Positions 1 through 8,610 are shown, counted from the first letter of the stretch. The stretch: DNA of 40,097 bases from Peribacillus deserti (GCF_002863585.1 NZ_PGUY01000075.1:1-40097); one strand, 5' to 3'. Notes: generated from the letters alone by a model not told the origin. Program-made: numbers and translations.

Positions 1-17
1 CGCTTTTTCTTCTCATG

Positions 18-206
18 GACTGATTGGCTTATGACGGGAGGATGGCAGTTCGCAGCTGGACAACAACAAAAGCGGAGAACGGTGCCTTTCTAAGCGATAT
101 AATTTATGTGAGCTAGGCTGATTGCCTAGCTTTTTTATTTATTCACATACTCCTGAAAAGCACGAAGCTGGACAATTCGAAATGCGGAAAGCGGTGCCTT
201 CCTAAA
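18..206. repeat. Interspersed repeat fragments at the left edge
   Basis: Two related units of about 41 bp begin AGCTGGACAA and end in a GCGGARRRCGGTGCCTTYCT core, at 54-94 and 166-206. A further copy of the core lies at 39919-39945. The stretch GATTGGCTTATGA at 22-34 recurs near the right end (about 40072-40084). They have no coding potential and look like remnants of a dispersed intergenic repeat family. The function is unknown. Confidence 0.55.
111..136 (+). terminator. Intrinsic terminator, plus strand
   Basis: A perfect 8-bp stem (AGCTAGGC/GCCTAGCT) with a 5-nt loop is followed by TTTTTATTT. The U-tract lies on the plus side, so it most likely ends a gene that begins to the left of the window. 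Confidence 0.75.
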
Positions 207-208
207 AA

Positions 209-475
209 CTACTTATAGCCAGCTAAATCTATGGATGAAGCGTAAGTGGTAAAGGTATGTAATTGCTCAGCATAAGAGTTCGGCTTTGCCACTGGCAGAA
301 AGAGGACTTCCTCTAAGGAAAGGGGCTTATAAGTATTAACTTCAATCCGTTTGTTTAATTTTTGCTTTATTACTTGGATTTCGTTATCCAATTCATCTAT
401 TCCTATTTGAAGCTTTGTTTCCTGAAGTTGTTCCTGAAATAGCTTCTGTAAGAGCTGCTGCGTGTTTTGTAACAA
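209..475 (-). pseudogene. Out-of-frame continuation of the upstream small gene
   Basis: This 88-codon open frame overlaps the last 83 bp of the preceding 86-codon frame (393-653) in the +1 register. It opens only with a TTG and has no Shine-Dalgarno sequence. Its N-terminal half is rich in Gln, Leu, Lys and Glu with coiled-coil character, and so continues the amphipathic helix at the end of the upstream frame. The simplest reading is that both frames are one protein of about 145 residues broken by a 1-nt indel between about 489 and 393. Two overlapping genes or a programmed frameshift are less likely alternatives. I do not recognise the family. Confidence 0.4.
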
Positions 476-653
476 TTTCTTTTGATTTTTCTAGGGCATT
501 TATTTCTTTATCAGTTTTTACCATCATGCTAGTTATTTTCTCTTGGTATTCGGCTGACTTTTGATGAACAGTTGCTTCAACTGGTATTGAGTGAAAGTGC
601 AAGGTAGCACTTATCGCTCCAAAAGCTGCACTACTGATTTTTCTATTTGGCAT
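393..653 (-). CDS. Hypothetical small protein, probably truncated by frameshift
   Basis: An 86-residue protein with an ATG start and a strong GGAGGGAGG Shine-Dalgarno 5 nt upstream, so initiation here is credible. The N-terminus (MPNRKISS...) is followed by a helical region rich in Lys, Glu, Thr and Ala (residues about 30-70). The last 25 residues are low-complexity Ser/Thr/Asn/Arg, typical of reading on past a frameshift. The overlapping +1 frame (209-475) supplies a more protein-like continuation. I do not recognise the family. The coiled-coil style resembles small helper proteins of secretion loci, but nothing here confirms that. Confidence 0.45.
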   Translation of the reverse strand: MPNRKISSAAFGAISATLHFHSIPVEATVHQKSAEYQEKITSMMVKTDKEINALEKSKEIVTKHAAALTEAISGTTSGNKASNRNR

Positions 654-671
654 TTTTTCCTCCCTCCAACG

Positions 672-718
672 GAAAAAGGCCCCAAACAGACACAGATATA
701 GTGTGACATGTTTGGGGC
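672..718 (-). terminator. Intrinsic terminator downstream of the chemoreceptor gene
   Basis: A perfect 10-bp stem (GCCCCAAACA/TGTTTGGGGC) encloses a 20-nt loop with its own short stem. On the minus strand it is followed by CCTTTTTCC. It lies about 165 nt past the chemoreceptor stop codon and just before the 653-393 gene, and so separates the two transcripts. Confidence 0.7.
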
Positions 719-846
719 ACTCCCATTTCGTATTTTGTTATATACATAACATCCTAATTATAAAGATAGTTCAATAACGGAACTTAATGACTCGTAATCA
801 ATTCTAACTGGAGTAAAAGAGTAATGGCGATGCATAAGCGCCCATA

Positions 847-880
847 CTCCAAGGCATTTGGGTGTCTTGGAGCATTTTTT
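847..880 (+). terminator. Orphan plus-strand terminator
   Basis: CTCCAAG/CTTGGAG stem with a 12-nt loop, then CATTTTTT on the plus strand. No plus-strand gene precedes it, and on the minus strand no T-run follows the stem. It abuts the stop codon of the minus-strand chemoreceptor gene (883). A short plus transcript could start near 765 from a TTGTTA...TATAAA pair with 18-nt spacing. Confidence 0.55.
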
Positions 881-882
881 CA

Positions 883-2628
883 TTACACTTTAAATCGTTC
901 ACTCTCATCTTTCAGTTCCCTTGACGTTTTGCTTAGCTCATGAACCCAATTATTAATTCCCTCAGTAAAACCGCTCATTTGCTGGCTTGAAGCGGAGACT
1001 TGCTCGATACCGGCAGCGCTTTGTTCAGCAATGGCAGCTATTTCTTCTATTGATAAACTTATATTGTTTTGCTGCTGGACTATAACATTCATATGCTTGC
1101 TCAGTTCGGTATTTATTTGATTCAAACCTTTAATTAAATTCGATATTTCTTTAAAGGTATTTCCTGTTTCTTTTACATTGGAATGACCAATATCCACGGT
1201 TTGCAGCCCTTCTTCGAGACTATGGATCACGCGTGCAGAATTAGCGTCCACTTCTCCAACAATGTCTTGTATTTCCTTTACAGCAGAGGAAACTTCTTGT
1301 GCCAGCTTCCCTACTTCAGAGGCAACAACAGCAAAACCTTTTCCTTGCTCGCCTGCTCTCGCGGCTTCGATTGCTGCATTCAAAGCAAGTAAATTGGTTT
1401 GGTTGGCAATCCCTTGAATTAACGAAACGATCGAAGATACCTGGCTGGTTTGAATGGCTAAATCTTTCACTTCTGCAGCCGACCGGGTCATTACTTCAGA
1501 TATATCATCCATTCCAGTTACCGACTGCTTCATTAATTGATAACCTGTACTTGTATGGGAACTTAATGTAAGATTGATTGCCGAAAGCTCTTTTTCAATA
1601 GAAGCTGCTTTGTTAATTAAGTCGGTGAATTCATTCATTTTCTCTGCTAATTCAGTTGCTACAGCAGCTTGTGTGCCAGCACCATCAGCCATTTCATTCA
1701 TGGTAGTGGCAATCTGGCTGGAACCGTCTAACAATTCAGTGGAAGCATGACTGAGATCAATACTTTTTACATTTACCTTTTCAGCCGTTAATTGCATATT
1801 TCGAATCATAGATTCCAAAATAGAGGACATATCACGAATGGAATCTCGCAGACGGCCGATTTCGTCCGGGGTCTTAATATGTATCGAGTTTAAAGACTTC
1901 TTTGCATCAAGAAGATTACCCTCCGTTATCTTTTTAGCAACCTCGGTAAGTACAGTTAAGGGCTGGAGCTTTTTCCCTAAATAATAGTTTAAGCTTATTA
2001 ATATAGCAGCAAGAAATATAAAGGAAATTCCGAGCTGAAATGGAATTGACTCCTTAAATACTGTCTTGGTAATTCCTCTGACTTGAGCAGCTTCAATATC
2101 TACTCCTAATACCCCTATTACTTTTCCAGCTTCATCTTTGATAGGAGCAAAGGCTGACATGTATTCCCCATATTCAGGGTCTTTCACTATACCTGTACTG
2201 GTTAAGTTTCCAGATAAGGCTGGCTCAATATCTGTGTAGCCTGTAGCTGTTGTTGGTTCTCCAATAGGAGCAGCTTCTTTTTGCGGAAGACCGTCTATCA
2301 TTAATTTAATAGAATGATCTTTAGCGACAGCCATGGTATATACGTACATCGCACCCATTTTAACTCTATAGTCATCAAGCTGTGTCCGGAGCTCCTGATA
2401 CACTTCATTGTCCACTGGATTTTTCAAGAACTCTTGATACAAATCAGGGTCAATCGCTTTCGCTGTTCTCTCGGCATGCATCGTACTATTAAATTCGACT
2501 GTATTCTTGATAGAAGCGTTTGTATTTAACAAGATAAGTACACTATTTAGTAAAAACAGCGTAATGATAAAACATAATAAAATGAGTGTAAATGTACGTT
2601 TTAATGATTTAGTTCGTTGAATCTTCAT
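883..2628 (-). CDS. Methyl-accepting chemotaxis protein
   Basis: A 581-residue transmembrane chemoreceptor. A first membrane helix (about 12-34) and a second (about 197-216) flank an extracellular Cache-like sensor domain that includes a VYVYTMA... segment and a GVLGVDIEA strand typical of such sensors. A HAMP linker (about 217-275) and a long coiled-coil signalling domain follow. The hairpin tip carries the conserved [18 protein letters not shown] core that contacts CheA/CheW. The ligand cannot be told from sequence. The ATG is preceded by AGGAGG at 5 nt. A sigma-D-like promoter lies just upstream, which fits membership of the motility regulon. The gene stands alone; a CheW-like gene lies 9 kb away. 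Confidence 0.93.
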   Translation of the reverse strand: MKIQRTKSLKRTFTLILLCFIITLFLLNSVLILLNTNASIKNTVEFNSTMHAERTAKAIDPDLYQEFLKNPVDNEVYQELRTQLDDYRVKMGAMYVYTMAVAKDHSIKLMIDGLPQKEAAPIGEPTTATGYTDIEPALSGNLTSTGIVKDPEYGEYMSAFAPIKDEAGKVIGVLGVDIEAAQVRGITKTVFKESIPFQLGISFIFLAAILISLNYYLGKKLQPLTVLTEVAKKITEGNLLDAKKSLNSIHIKTPDEIGRLRDSIRDMSSILESMIRNMQLTAEKVNVKSIDLSHASTELLDGSSQIATTMNEMADGAGTQAAVATELAEKMNEFTDLINKAASIEKELSAINLTLSSHTSTGYQLMKQSVTGMDDISEVMTRSAAEVKDLAIQTSQVSSIVSLIQGIANQTNLLALNAAIEAARAGEQGKGFAVVASEVGKLAQEVSSAVKEIQDIVGEVDANSARVIHSLEEGLQTVDIGHSNVKETGNTFKEISNLIKGLNQINTELSKHMNVIVQQQNNISLSIEEIAAIAEQSAAGIEQVSASSQQMSGFTEGINNWVHELSKTSRELKDESERFKV

Positions 2629-2655
2629 AGTTCCTCCTGCATGGTCTTTTCCTTT

Positions 2656-2683
2656 ATATCGGTAAATTGGTCATATATGTTTA
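2656..2683 (-). promoter_or_regulatory. Sigma-D-like promoter of the chemoreceptor gene
   Basis: On the minus strand, TAAA (2680-2683) is followed after 16 nt by ACCGATAT (2656-2663). The sigma-D consensus is TAAA-N14-16-GCCGATAT, so this is 11 of 12 positions. The expected start would leave a leader of about 20 nt that contains the AGGAGG. Flagellar and chemotaxis genes commonly use this sigma factor. Confidence 0.6.
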
Positions 2684-2741
2684 AATGAAAGTAAATACAT
2701 ACAATATTTATCCTAACCGGTGTGTTTGCGATATCCTTTTA

Positions 2742-2759
2742 GTTACTTGTACAAGTAAC
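2742..2759. promoter_or_regulatory. Perfect 18-bp palindrome, probable operator
   Basis: GTTACTTGTACAAGTAAC is perfectly self-complementary. It lies in the 454-bp divergent spacer between the chemoreceptor gene and tgl, about 60 bp upstream of the sigma-D-like promoter. The ACTTGTACAAGT core is the sort of site bound by dimeric helix-turn-helix regulators such as the GntR family. No such regulator is encoded in the window. A second, shorter palindrome (GTAACGTTAC) lies at 2792-2801. Confidence 0.45.
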
Positions 2760-3082
2760 AACCGATGAGGGCAGGAACTGATTGACTGATCGTAACGTTA
2801 CAAGCAATGATAATACTTGGCTTGGGATGTGTTATAAATAAGCGGCGGCCTTTAAGTTTATTAATTAGTCTACTTTCATGACAGCATTGAAATGAAAATG
2901 AAAATGCTGACTGATGAAGTCTCCTTTCACAAGAAACCCTCTAGGCAATAAATATATGTAACTAACTAAGTCTGCTTCAGAAGCGAAGAAAGTAATCTTT
3001 TGGAATCCCTTTTTTATATTAAACCAGCTCAGCTTCTCATATATATAAGCAGACGTCTTAGCTGGAAAGGGGATACGATCTA

Positions 3083-3826
3083 GTGATTCGCATTGGAGAA
3101 ATGTTAGTTACTCCTGAATCTATGGGAGGCATGCAATCGTGGGAGAAAGCCAAAATAATCAAAATGATGAGCAGTTATAATAAGGTATATCAGTATAATT
3201 CATTAGATGAATTGGAGTTTGATCTGGAAGTTAAAGTTAAAATTACAAGGGCGGCCAAACTTCTGTATAAAAGCGGGGCTGAATTTGAAACGTTTAAAAA
3301 TTCCAGGTGCAACCCAGTTTACTGGATCCTTCACGAGAGCGGTGCTTTCTTTCTAAAGCTGGAAGCCTCTCCGCAAAAAGCAATTGACGATATTTATTTC
3401 AATGGCCGGCTTTATGCATTCGAATGTGCTACAGCAATGGTAATTGTTTATTATAAGGCGGTTTTAGACATTTTAGGATCTGGAAAATTCAACGAATTAT
3501 TTTCGGATATGATTCTGTATGATTGGGAATATAATAAAAACCTTGATCTGCATTCATCTACTTCTACTGATTTTTTACATGGAGACTGCGTTTATTTCAA
3601 CAATCCAGATTTCAACCCACAAACCCCGGAGTGGCGGGGAGAAAATTGCATTGTATTAGATGAAGATCTCTATTTTGCACACGGAATGGGAATAAAGTCA
3701 GGAGAAGAAATTATGGCTATCCTTAATTATCTAAGAAAAAAAAATCCAACAGAGCCATCTTATTTAGAGACGGGGCGGATCCGCCTAAACTATAAAACCT
3801 ATTACGGAGCAAACCGGCCCTTTTAG
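3083..3826 (+). CDS. tgl: Protein-glutamine gamma-glutamyltransferase (spore coat transglutaminase)
   Basis: The 247-residue product closely resembles Bacillus Tgl (245 aa), which forms epsilon-(gamma-glutamyl)-lysine cross-links between spore coat proteins. The catalytic Cys is at 115 in the conserved YAFECATA segment. The WRGEN block places Glu187 at the position known to be catalytic in the B. subtilis enzyme, and the FAHG block places His200. There is no signal peptide, as expected for an enzyme acting from the mother cell. The chosen start is GTG, with AAAGGGG about 10 nt upstream. An ATG six codons in is a poorer choice because its GGAG is too close. A CATATATATA stretch at 3038-3047 is loosely sigma-K-like. 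The gene indicates a spore former. Confidence 0.93.
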   Translation: MIRIGEMLVTPESMGGMQSWEKAKIIKMMSSYNKVYQYNSLDELEFDLEVKVKITRAAKLLYKSGAEFETFKNSRCNPVYWILHESGAFFLKLEASPQKAIDDIYFNGRLYAFECATAMVIVYYKAVLDILGSGKFNELFSDMILYDWEYNKNLDLHSSTSTDFLHGDCVYFNNPDFNPQTPEWRGENCIVLDEDLYFAHGMGIKSGEEIMAILNYLRKKNPTEPSYLETGRIRLNYKTYYGANRPF

Positions 3827-4069
3827 AGAGCTTAAACAAGATAGTAACCAGCCATAGCCCCAAGAAGGAGCTTTATAGGCACTTGTTTTTTCTCTGTCTA
3901 TTTCAGGTAATTTAAATAGCATATGGTTCCCCCATTTACTTAGAAGTGCCCCGGGCTAGCGCACAGCACCCAAGTCTTTTTGATATCCAAGATTTTAAAA
4001 AATGCTCCAATATACATAAAATTCACCTTTACTAAGATACTAAAAAACATGTAATAGTACGAGGTGTAT
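3827..4069. other. Intergenic stretch downstream of tgl
   Basis: No SD-led reading frame of any length is visible. A weak terminator candidate exists (AAACAAG at about 3833 pairing with CTTGTTT at about 3882, then TTTCTC), but the loop is long. The rest is AT-rich with no recognised motif. Confidence 0.3.
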
Positions 4070-4469
4070 ATGAAAACGGTTCCGATCATCCTTACTTAGC
4101 CCGCTATCGGTTATCTTATGTCTACAATCCACTTATCATAAAACTGTACGTCTATCCATAAAGCGCGTGACGGGAACTATAATCGGTATTTCCTTTACTG
4201 TGATAATCTCAACCCATATGATTATAAATGGATGGAACTTAGGGCTATTGGTTCTTTTGGGAGGTTTTATTACAAAGTGGTTGAAATTTGATAAGACTGT
4301 CCTTCATCAAGTCGCCCTTACGATATTATTTGTCTTTGTATTTGAACATCAAAAGAATCATTATGTTATAGACAGAATGAGAGATACTCTTATAGGTGTA
4401 ATGGTAGCTGTTCTTATACAGTTAGTTTGGTTCCGTCTAATTTTACCGAGCAAGCAAAAAATATCGTAA
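4070..4469 (+). pseudogene. FUSC-family membrane protein remnant
   Basis: From a GTG at 4167 an open frame of 100 codons gives three or four hydrophobic segments and the phrases IKRVTGTIIG, VALTILFVFVF and DRMRDTLIGVMVAVL. These match the conserved first half of FUSC / aromatic-acid-exporter proteins (for example the intact YqjA-type protein at 16458-17462). Full-length relatives have about 300 residues with a cytoplasmic C-terminal half that is absent here. The frame is open back to 4074 without a start. An ATG with GAGGTG upstream at 4070 lies in a different frame that stops after nine codons, so an upstream frameshift is likely. I read it as a decayed gene; a short functional membrane protein is possible. 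Confidence 0.5.
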
Positions 4470-4577
4470 AATATAAGCCATATTTCTCCAGTCGGCCTCA
4501 GGCGGCTGCTTAGTTGCTTTTCTGTCTAATTCCGGTAGTTCGAAACTCATTCTCTAACCCCCAATTATTAAAAGGCT

Positions 4578-4604
4578 GCCCAGGGTCAAATGAGCACCCA
4601 GGGC
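4578..4604 (-). terminator. Possible terminator or hairpin, minus strand
   Basis: GCCCAGGGT/ACCCAGGGC arms pair with a single central A-A mismatch and a 9-nt loop. On the minus strand AGCCTTTTAAT follows. It sits behind a short minus-strand frame ending at 4617 that I could not support as a gene. Confidence 0.4.
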
Positions 4605-4798
4605 TTAACATTTAATTTAGTACTTTTCATCTTCTAAGACAAGTTGATCCGGATTATTAACCTTTACTGTACCGTCACTTTCCGCACTGTACCCACTCCT
4701 CCACCGAAAAGGGGATCTTTCAAAACTTAAAAGGGTTTTTCTGTTTGAGGGGCTTCTAAATTTTTGGACAGCATAAAATGAAACATAATACTCGCAAT

Positions 4799-4837
4799 TA
4801 AAAAAACAGAGCAGCCTCACAATCAAAGCTTGCTCTG
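4799..4837 (-). terminator. Intrinsic terminator of the 52-residue membrane protein gene
   Basis: CAGAGCA/TGCTCTG (7 bp) followed on the minus strand by TTTTTTT. It overlaps the last codons of the small gene at 4823-4981, a compact arrangement common in Bacillus. Confidence 0.65.
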
Positions 4838-4981
4838 CACTTCGCTTCTATACCGTCTTTCCGGTACCTCTGTACGGGCCTCCTGCGGTTTATCCTCACT
4901 GTTAAGCCAGCGGGAGATTCCTGTTTCAACGACAATGAAAACCATCAGAACCACAAAAGCTGTTGTAAGCACTCCTGCCAC
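4823..4981 (-). CDS. Small single-pass membrane protein (52 aa)
   Basis: A reading frame with a GTG start preceded by AAGGAGGGG at 6 nt, ending in TGA just before a U-tract terminator. The product begins MAGVLTTAFVVLMVFIVVET, a clear membrane helix (residues about 4-20). A charged, proline- and arginine-containing cytoplasmic tail of about 30 residues follows and ends VQSKL. Strong SD, hydrophobic segment and terminator together support a real gene. I do not recognise a family. It lies downstream of the penicillin-acylase-like gene, past that gene's own terminator (5054-5085). Confidence 0.6.
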   Translation of the reverse strand: MAGVLTTAFVVLMVFIVVETGISRWLNSEDKPQEARTEVPERRYRSEVQSKL

Positions 4982-5047
4982 AGAATTCCCCTCCTTTTAT
5001 TTACTTAAATACCACAGTAAGTTTATTAAGAAAACGTGTATTTATAA

Positions 5048-5085
5048 CAAAAAAGTGCACCCACCCTGATAAAGGTGAATGCACT
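5048..5085 (-). terminator. Intrinsic terminator of the penicillin acylase family gene
   Basis: AGTGCAYYCACC-type arms (5054-5085) pair with G-U wobbles and run into TTTTTT on the minus strand, 6 nt past the stop codon. Confidence 0.75.
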
Positions 5086-5090
5086 AATAT

Positions 5091-7460
5091 TTACGGTTTG
5101 AGAATCAGCTTGTCGCCCTTCTTTTCGTCTAGAAGGGTGGTATGGTATGTGCCATCTGCCCAGTCATCTAATTGATCGTGATACCACTTACTTTTGAGAT
5201 GGCCGGATTGACCGGGGCCAACAAGGTGGTAGCCTTTGTTCATATCGGCAGTATCAATAGTAAATCTCCAGGATCCGCCGTGATTGACCAATCCGTTATT
5301 ATCTGTACCGGCAGCCTGAACTGTGACGCTGCTGCCGCCAACAGGAAGCGAGCCGTCTCGATTAAAAACATATTTTAATACGGAAATACTTGATAACGGA
5401 TGGGTAAAGTTCACTTTGTGATAGTTCCCCCATGACCATTTATCCTTATCGGTTCCTTGAAGATCTTCTATGTCAGAAAGTGTTAGATTCAGGCACTTCT
5501 TTAAGTATTGGGTGATGCCTCCCTGTTCTTTCACCCAGGCCCCTTCATTTCCTTCAAATGCATTCCGGAGCAATGCATCCACCACAGACTTTCTTCCATC
5601 AAAAAGCTCCATCATGTCTTCGGATATCTGTCCTTGAAACATTTCATTGTTGATGTGCCCCATCCATATGTTGAAGATAAGGGGAGCCGCTAAGTCTTTA
5701 TCATCTTTGAAGTTCCAATTTTCAAGAATGGCAAGCGCATCTTTTTGCTTCTTATTTAATTTTTCTCCCTGCAGCTGCTTTATAAACTGCGGGGCAAATT
5801 CCTCTGCCTGAAGATTCATTTGGTCCATCTGCAGCTTTTGCATGTCTTTGACTGTAAAATTATCGTTGGATTTCAGAACCTCTTGTATCCTCATTTGACG
5901 ATAAGGCTGGGCCCATACATTGGAGATATGGAATGGATAGTCATCACTCGTCACTTTATTATTAGCCGTGGATATAAACCCTTCAGCGGGATTCAGAACC
6001 CGTGGAAGTTTATCATACGGAATATACCCTTCCCATTCGTATTCATCCGTCCAGCCGGGTACAGGCAGCAGTGCGTCTCCTCTTTTCCTTATGGGAATAT
6101 TTCCGTTCGCTTTGTAGGCTATCGTTCCATCACCAGACGCAAACACGAAGTTCTGGGCAGGCACCTGAAACTTTTCCAGAGCTTTTTCAAACTCGTCCCA
6201 ATTTCCCGCCTTGTTCATATTTAAAATGGCTTCAAGCTCTACGGATGGCTCTAAAGCTGTCCACTTTAAGGATAATTGAGTGTTTTTGCCGGACTCTGCC
6301 GCAAATTCGGAAATGACCGGACCGTGCCGTGTGATTGTAACCTTATACGGAATGGTTTTGCCATCTTTAATCTTGATTGGTTCTTCTACAATAGACGCCT
6401 GTTCCCATTTGCCATTATGTAAGAATTTTTGTGGATCTTCCGAGTTCCGTTTTTCAATATACAAGTCCTGGACATCAGGTCCTGTATTGGTGACACCCCA
6501 GGCGATTTTGTCATTATGTCCAAGGATAATCCCAGGAATTCCCGCAAATATGACACCGCTTACATTTATGTCTTTTGTTTTAAGATGCATTTGGTACCAG
6601 ATGGAAGGTGTAGCTAGTGAGAGATGAGGGTCGTCTGCCAAGATAGGCTTTCCTGACTTGGTTTTGCTTCCGGAAACCACCCAATTATTGCTTCCATTAA
6701 ATTCGGGTGGAATAATGGCGGCTGACAGGCTTTTTTCAATATTCATCTCATTCTGTGAAAGGATGTATGGTGCATCTTTGGGGTAGGAAGGAAACAAGTC
6801 ATATGCCTTTTCCTTTGGAAACTTCTGCAGGAGATATTGCCGGAATGCCTGCGCCTGCCAGTGACCGCCTAGATCAAAGGCCATATACTTGCCTATTGTC
6901 AGCGAATCAGCAGGAGTCCAGTTATTGGGCGTGTACCCTGCAAGCTTAAATTCAACTGGCCATTTTCCACTTTCCCTCAAGCCAGCAATATAGGCATTCA
7001 CTCCTTCGGCATACCACTTTAATACTTGTTTTGCCTCAGCAGAATAAGCGGCCCATGATTTTTCGGCTGCCCGTCTCAGCCCTAAGGTCCGAAAAAACTT
7101 ATCCCGATCCACTGCAGCTTCACCTATCACTTCACTGAGTGTTCCCGAAGCCTGTCTTCTGCTAAGGTCCATCTGAAAAAGTCTGTCCTGCGCCTGGATA
7201 AACCCCTGAGCCACGTATAAATCATGCTCACTTGCAGCTGTCACATGAGGTACCCCCGCAGTATCCCTTATAACAGAGACAGGTTCATTCAAGCCCTTAA
7301 CTTGTAATTCCCCCTCAATTTTGGGCAGGGAGCGGCTCGCGTAATAATTGAGGAAAGCAAGGGCAATCAGCAGAAGCGTTACAATAACGGCTAGTGTTGC
7401 CGCAAGCAGCCTTCCCCACCTTTTTTGCCTCTTTTTTTGTTTTTGAATCACGGCTTCCAT
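5091..7460 (-). CDS. Penicillin acylase family (Ntn-hydrolase) protein, membrane anchored
   Basis: Assigned to peptidase family S45: an amidase made as one precursor that cleaves itself into alpha and beta chains. A basic N-terminus and one membrane helix (about 16-40) anchor it with the enzyme outside. The alpha-chain region carries the typical GVPHVTAASEHDLYVAQGF and QAQDRLFQMDL blocks. The predicted nucleophile is Ser257 of the GSNNWVVSG motif, which would become the beta-chain N-terminus. The beta chain contains the usual WGVTNTGPDVQDLY and NFVFASGDG-type segments. At 789 residues it is of usual length. I place the start at the ATG at 7460 because AAGGGGG lies 6 nt upstream; the frame is open for 19 further codons. 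The substrate is unknown: relatives hydrolyse penicillins, acyl-homoserine lactones or other N-acyl amides. Confidence 0.9.
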   Translation of the reverse strand: MEAVIQKQKKRQKRWGRLLAATLAVIVTLLLIALAFLNYYASRSLPKIEGELQVKGLNEPVSVIRDTAGVPHVTAASEHDLYVAQGFIQAQDRLFQMDLSRRQASGTLSEVIGEAAVDRDKFFRTLGLRRAAEKSWAAYSAEAKQVLKWYAEGVNAYIAGLRESGKWPVEFKLAGYTPNNWTPADSLTIGKYMAFDLGGHWQAQAFRQYLLQKFPKEKAYDLFPSYPKDAPYILSQNEMNIEKSLSAAIIPPEFNGSNNWVVSGSKTKSGKPILADDPHLSLATPSIWYQMHLKTKDINVSGVIFAGIPGIILGHNDKIAWGVTNTGPDVQDLYIEKRNSEDPQKFLHNGKWEQASIVEEPIKIKDGKTIPYKVTITRHGPVISEFAAESGKNTQLSLKWTALEPSVELEAILNMNKAGNWDEFEKALEKFQVPAQNFVFASGDGTIAYKANGNIPIRKRGDALLPVPGWTDEYEWEGYIPYDKLPRVLNPAEGFISTANNKVTSDDYPFHISNVWAQPYRQMRIQEVLKSNDNFTVKDMQKLQMDQMNLQAEEFAPQFIKQLQGEKLNKKQKDALAILENWNFKDDKDLAAPLIFNIWMGHINNEMFQGQISEDMMELFDGRKSVVDALLRNAFEGNEGAWVKEQGGITQYLKKCLNLTLSDIEDLQGTDKDKWSWGNYHKVNFTHPLSSISVLKYVFNRDGSLPVGGSSVTVQAAGTDNNGLVNHGGSWRFTIDTADMNKGYHLVGPGQSGHLKSKWYHDQLDDWADGTYHTTLLDEKKGDKLILKP

Positions 7461-7526
7461 ACTATTCCCCCTTCGTCTGTTACATATAATTCGCGATAAA
7501 TTAGACATAACCTTCAAGCTTGAAAT

Positions 7527-7553
7527 AAAAAAAACCCTGCCGCATTGGCAAGG
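7527..7553 (-). terminator. Intrinsic terminator between the YitT-family and acylase genes
   Basis: CCTTGCC/GGCAGGG stem with a 4-5-nt loop, followed on the minus strand by TTTTTTTT. It separates the YitT-family gene from the acylase gene, so the two are probably transcribed independently. Confidence 0.75.
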
Positions 7554-7574
7554 TCCTGTTAGGAATCGACATAT

Positions 7575-8384
7575 TTACCCCCGATGAAAGGAGCCCATCA
7601 CTTCTTTTGTTTCAGTCACATTCACAAAAGCATCTGGATCTATTTCGCTGATCATCTGTTTAACATCTGTAAGCTGATATCTCGTTATAACGGTCATAAG
7701 AACCTTTTTATCTTCACCGGAATAGGCTCCCTGCCCATCCATCAGAGTCACGCCGCGGTACAGATTCTTTAAAAGCTTGTCTTTCAGCTCAATACCTTTA
7801 GATGAAACAATGGTTACAGTAAGCTTAATATGATTCGTGTGAATGGCATCTATCACTTTCCCCGTAACATAAATTCCGACCAATGTGTTCAGAGCGGCAT
7901 CCCAGCTAAAGACAAATCCTGAAGCTACTACAACAATTCCGTTCATCGCTGAAATTAAAGCTCCCAACGGAAAGTCTTTCTTCCGTGTCAGCAGCATGGC
8001 GATAATATCAAAGCCGCCCGACGATCCGGATGCCCGGAAGATCAGACCAATCCCCAGGCCCGTTAATGCTCCCCCAAACACGGAGGATAAAATAGGCTCA
8101 GAGGAAATTGCCCTCACAGGTATAATGTATAAACTGACTGTCAGCGTAATAACAGATAAGATCGTATAGCCGATGAACTTCTTTCCTAATTTCATTACCC
8201 CTAATATTAAAAGAGGAAGATTTAACAGGAAGTTAATAATACCGGTACCAAATGGCGTGATGATGCCAAGCATAATGGCAACCCCAGCTAACCCGCTGCT
8301 TAAAATCTGGTGAGGAATCAAAAATAAATTATAAGCAAATCCGATAATGACGGACCCCAGTATGATCATTAATATTCTAGACAT
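7575..8384 (-). CDS. YitT family membrane protein
   Basis: A 269-residue integral membrane protein with five or six hydrophobic segments in the first 180 residues and the family phrases HQILSSGLAGVAI and RASGSSGGFDIIA. The soluble C-terminal DUF2179 domain (about 180-269) includes VTLMDGQGAYSGE. Bacillus genomes carry several paralogues (YitT, YqfU, YpjC, YvjA). The molecular role is not established. The start is the ATG at 8384, 5 nt after GGAGG; the GTG four codons upstream overlaps that SD. A TATAAT box lies at 8421-8426, 37 nt upstream. Confidence 0.88.
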   Translation of the reverse strand: MSRILMIILGSVIIGFAYNLFLIPHQILSSGLAGVAIMLGIITPFGTGIINFLLNLPLLILGVMKLGKKFIGYTILSVITLTVSLYIIPVRAISSEPILSSVFGGALTGLGIGLIFRASGSSGGFDIIAMLLTRKKDFPLGALISAMNGIVVVASGFVFSWDAALNTLVGIYVTGKVIDAIHTNHIKLTVTIVSSKGIELKDKLLKNLYRGVTLMDGQGAYSGEDKKVLMTVITRYQLTDVKQMISEIDPDAFVNVTETKEVMGSFHRG

Positions 8385-8420
8385 TCCATCCTCCACTCTG
8401 AAACTAGGTTTGTTAGTTTT

Positions 8421-8426
8421 ATTATA
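8421..8426 (-). promoter_or_regulatory. -10 box of the YitT-family gene
   Basis: An exact TATAAT on the minus strand, 37 nt ahead of the start codon. The region 17 nt upstream gives only a weak -35 (TTATAG). Confidence 0.4.
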
Positions 8427-8610
8427 GTAGAGAATGAAAGAATCTATAAAATAAAAGTGTTTTCTGAAATGTTAAAATGCACTTATCTGATCAGGTTAAA
8501 TACTGGCTGAAAAAAGGTATAGAACATAATAATCAAGTTAGTTTTTGTTTATGCTCCGATTGCTCTTTCCAGCATGTGACATTTTACTATAACTTAACTT
8601 ACTGTAACGA

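Noticed and set aside
4617-4826. 69-codon minus-strand frame
   Set aside because: It starts with a TTG inside the terminator hairpin of the 52-residue gene and has no SD. An internal GGAGGAG leads only to a 10-codon frame. At most a remnant.
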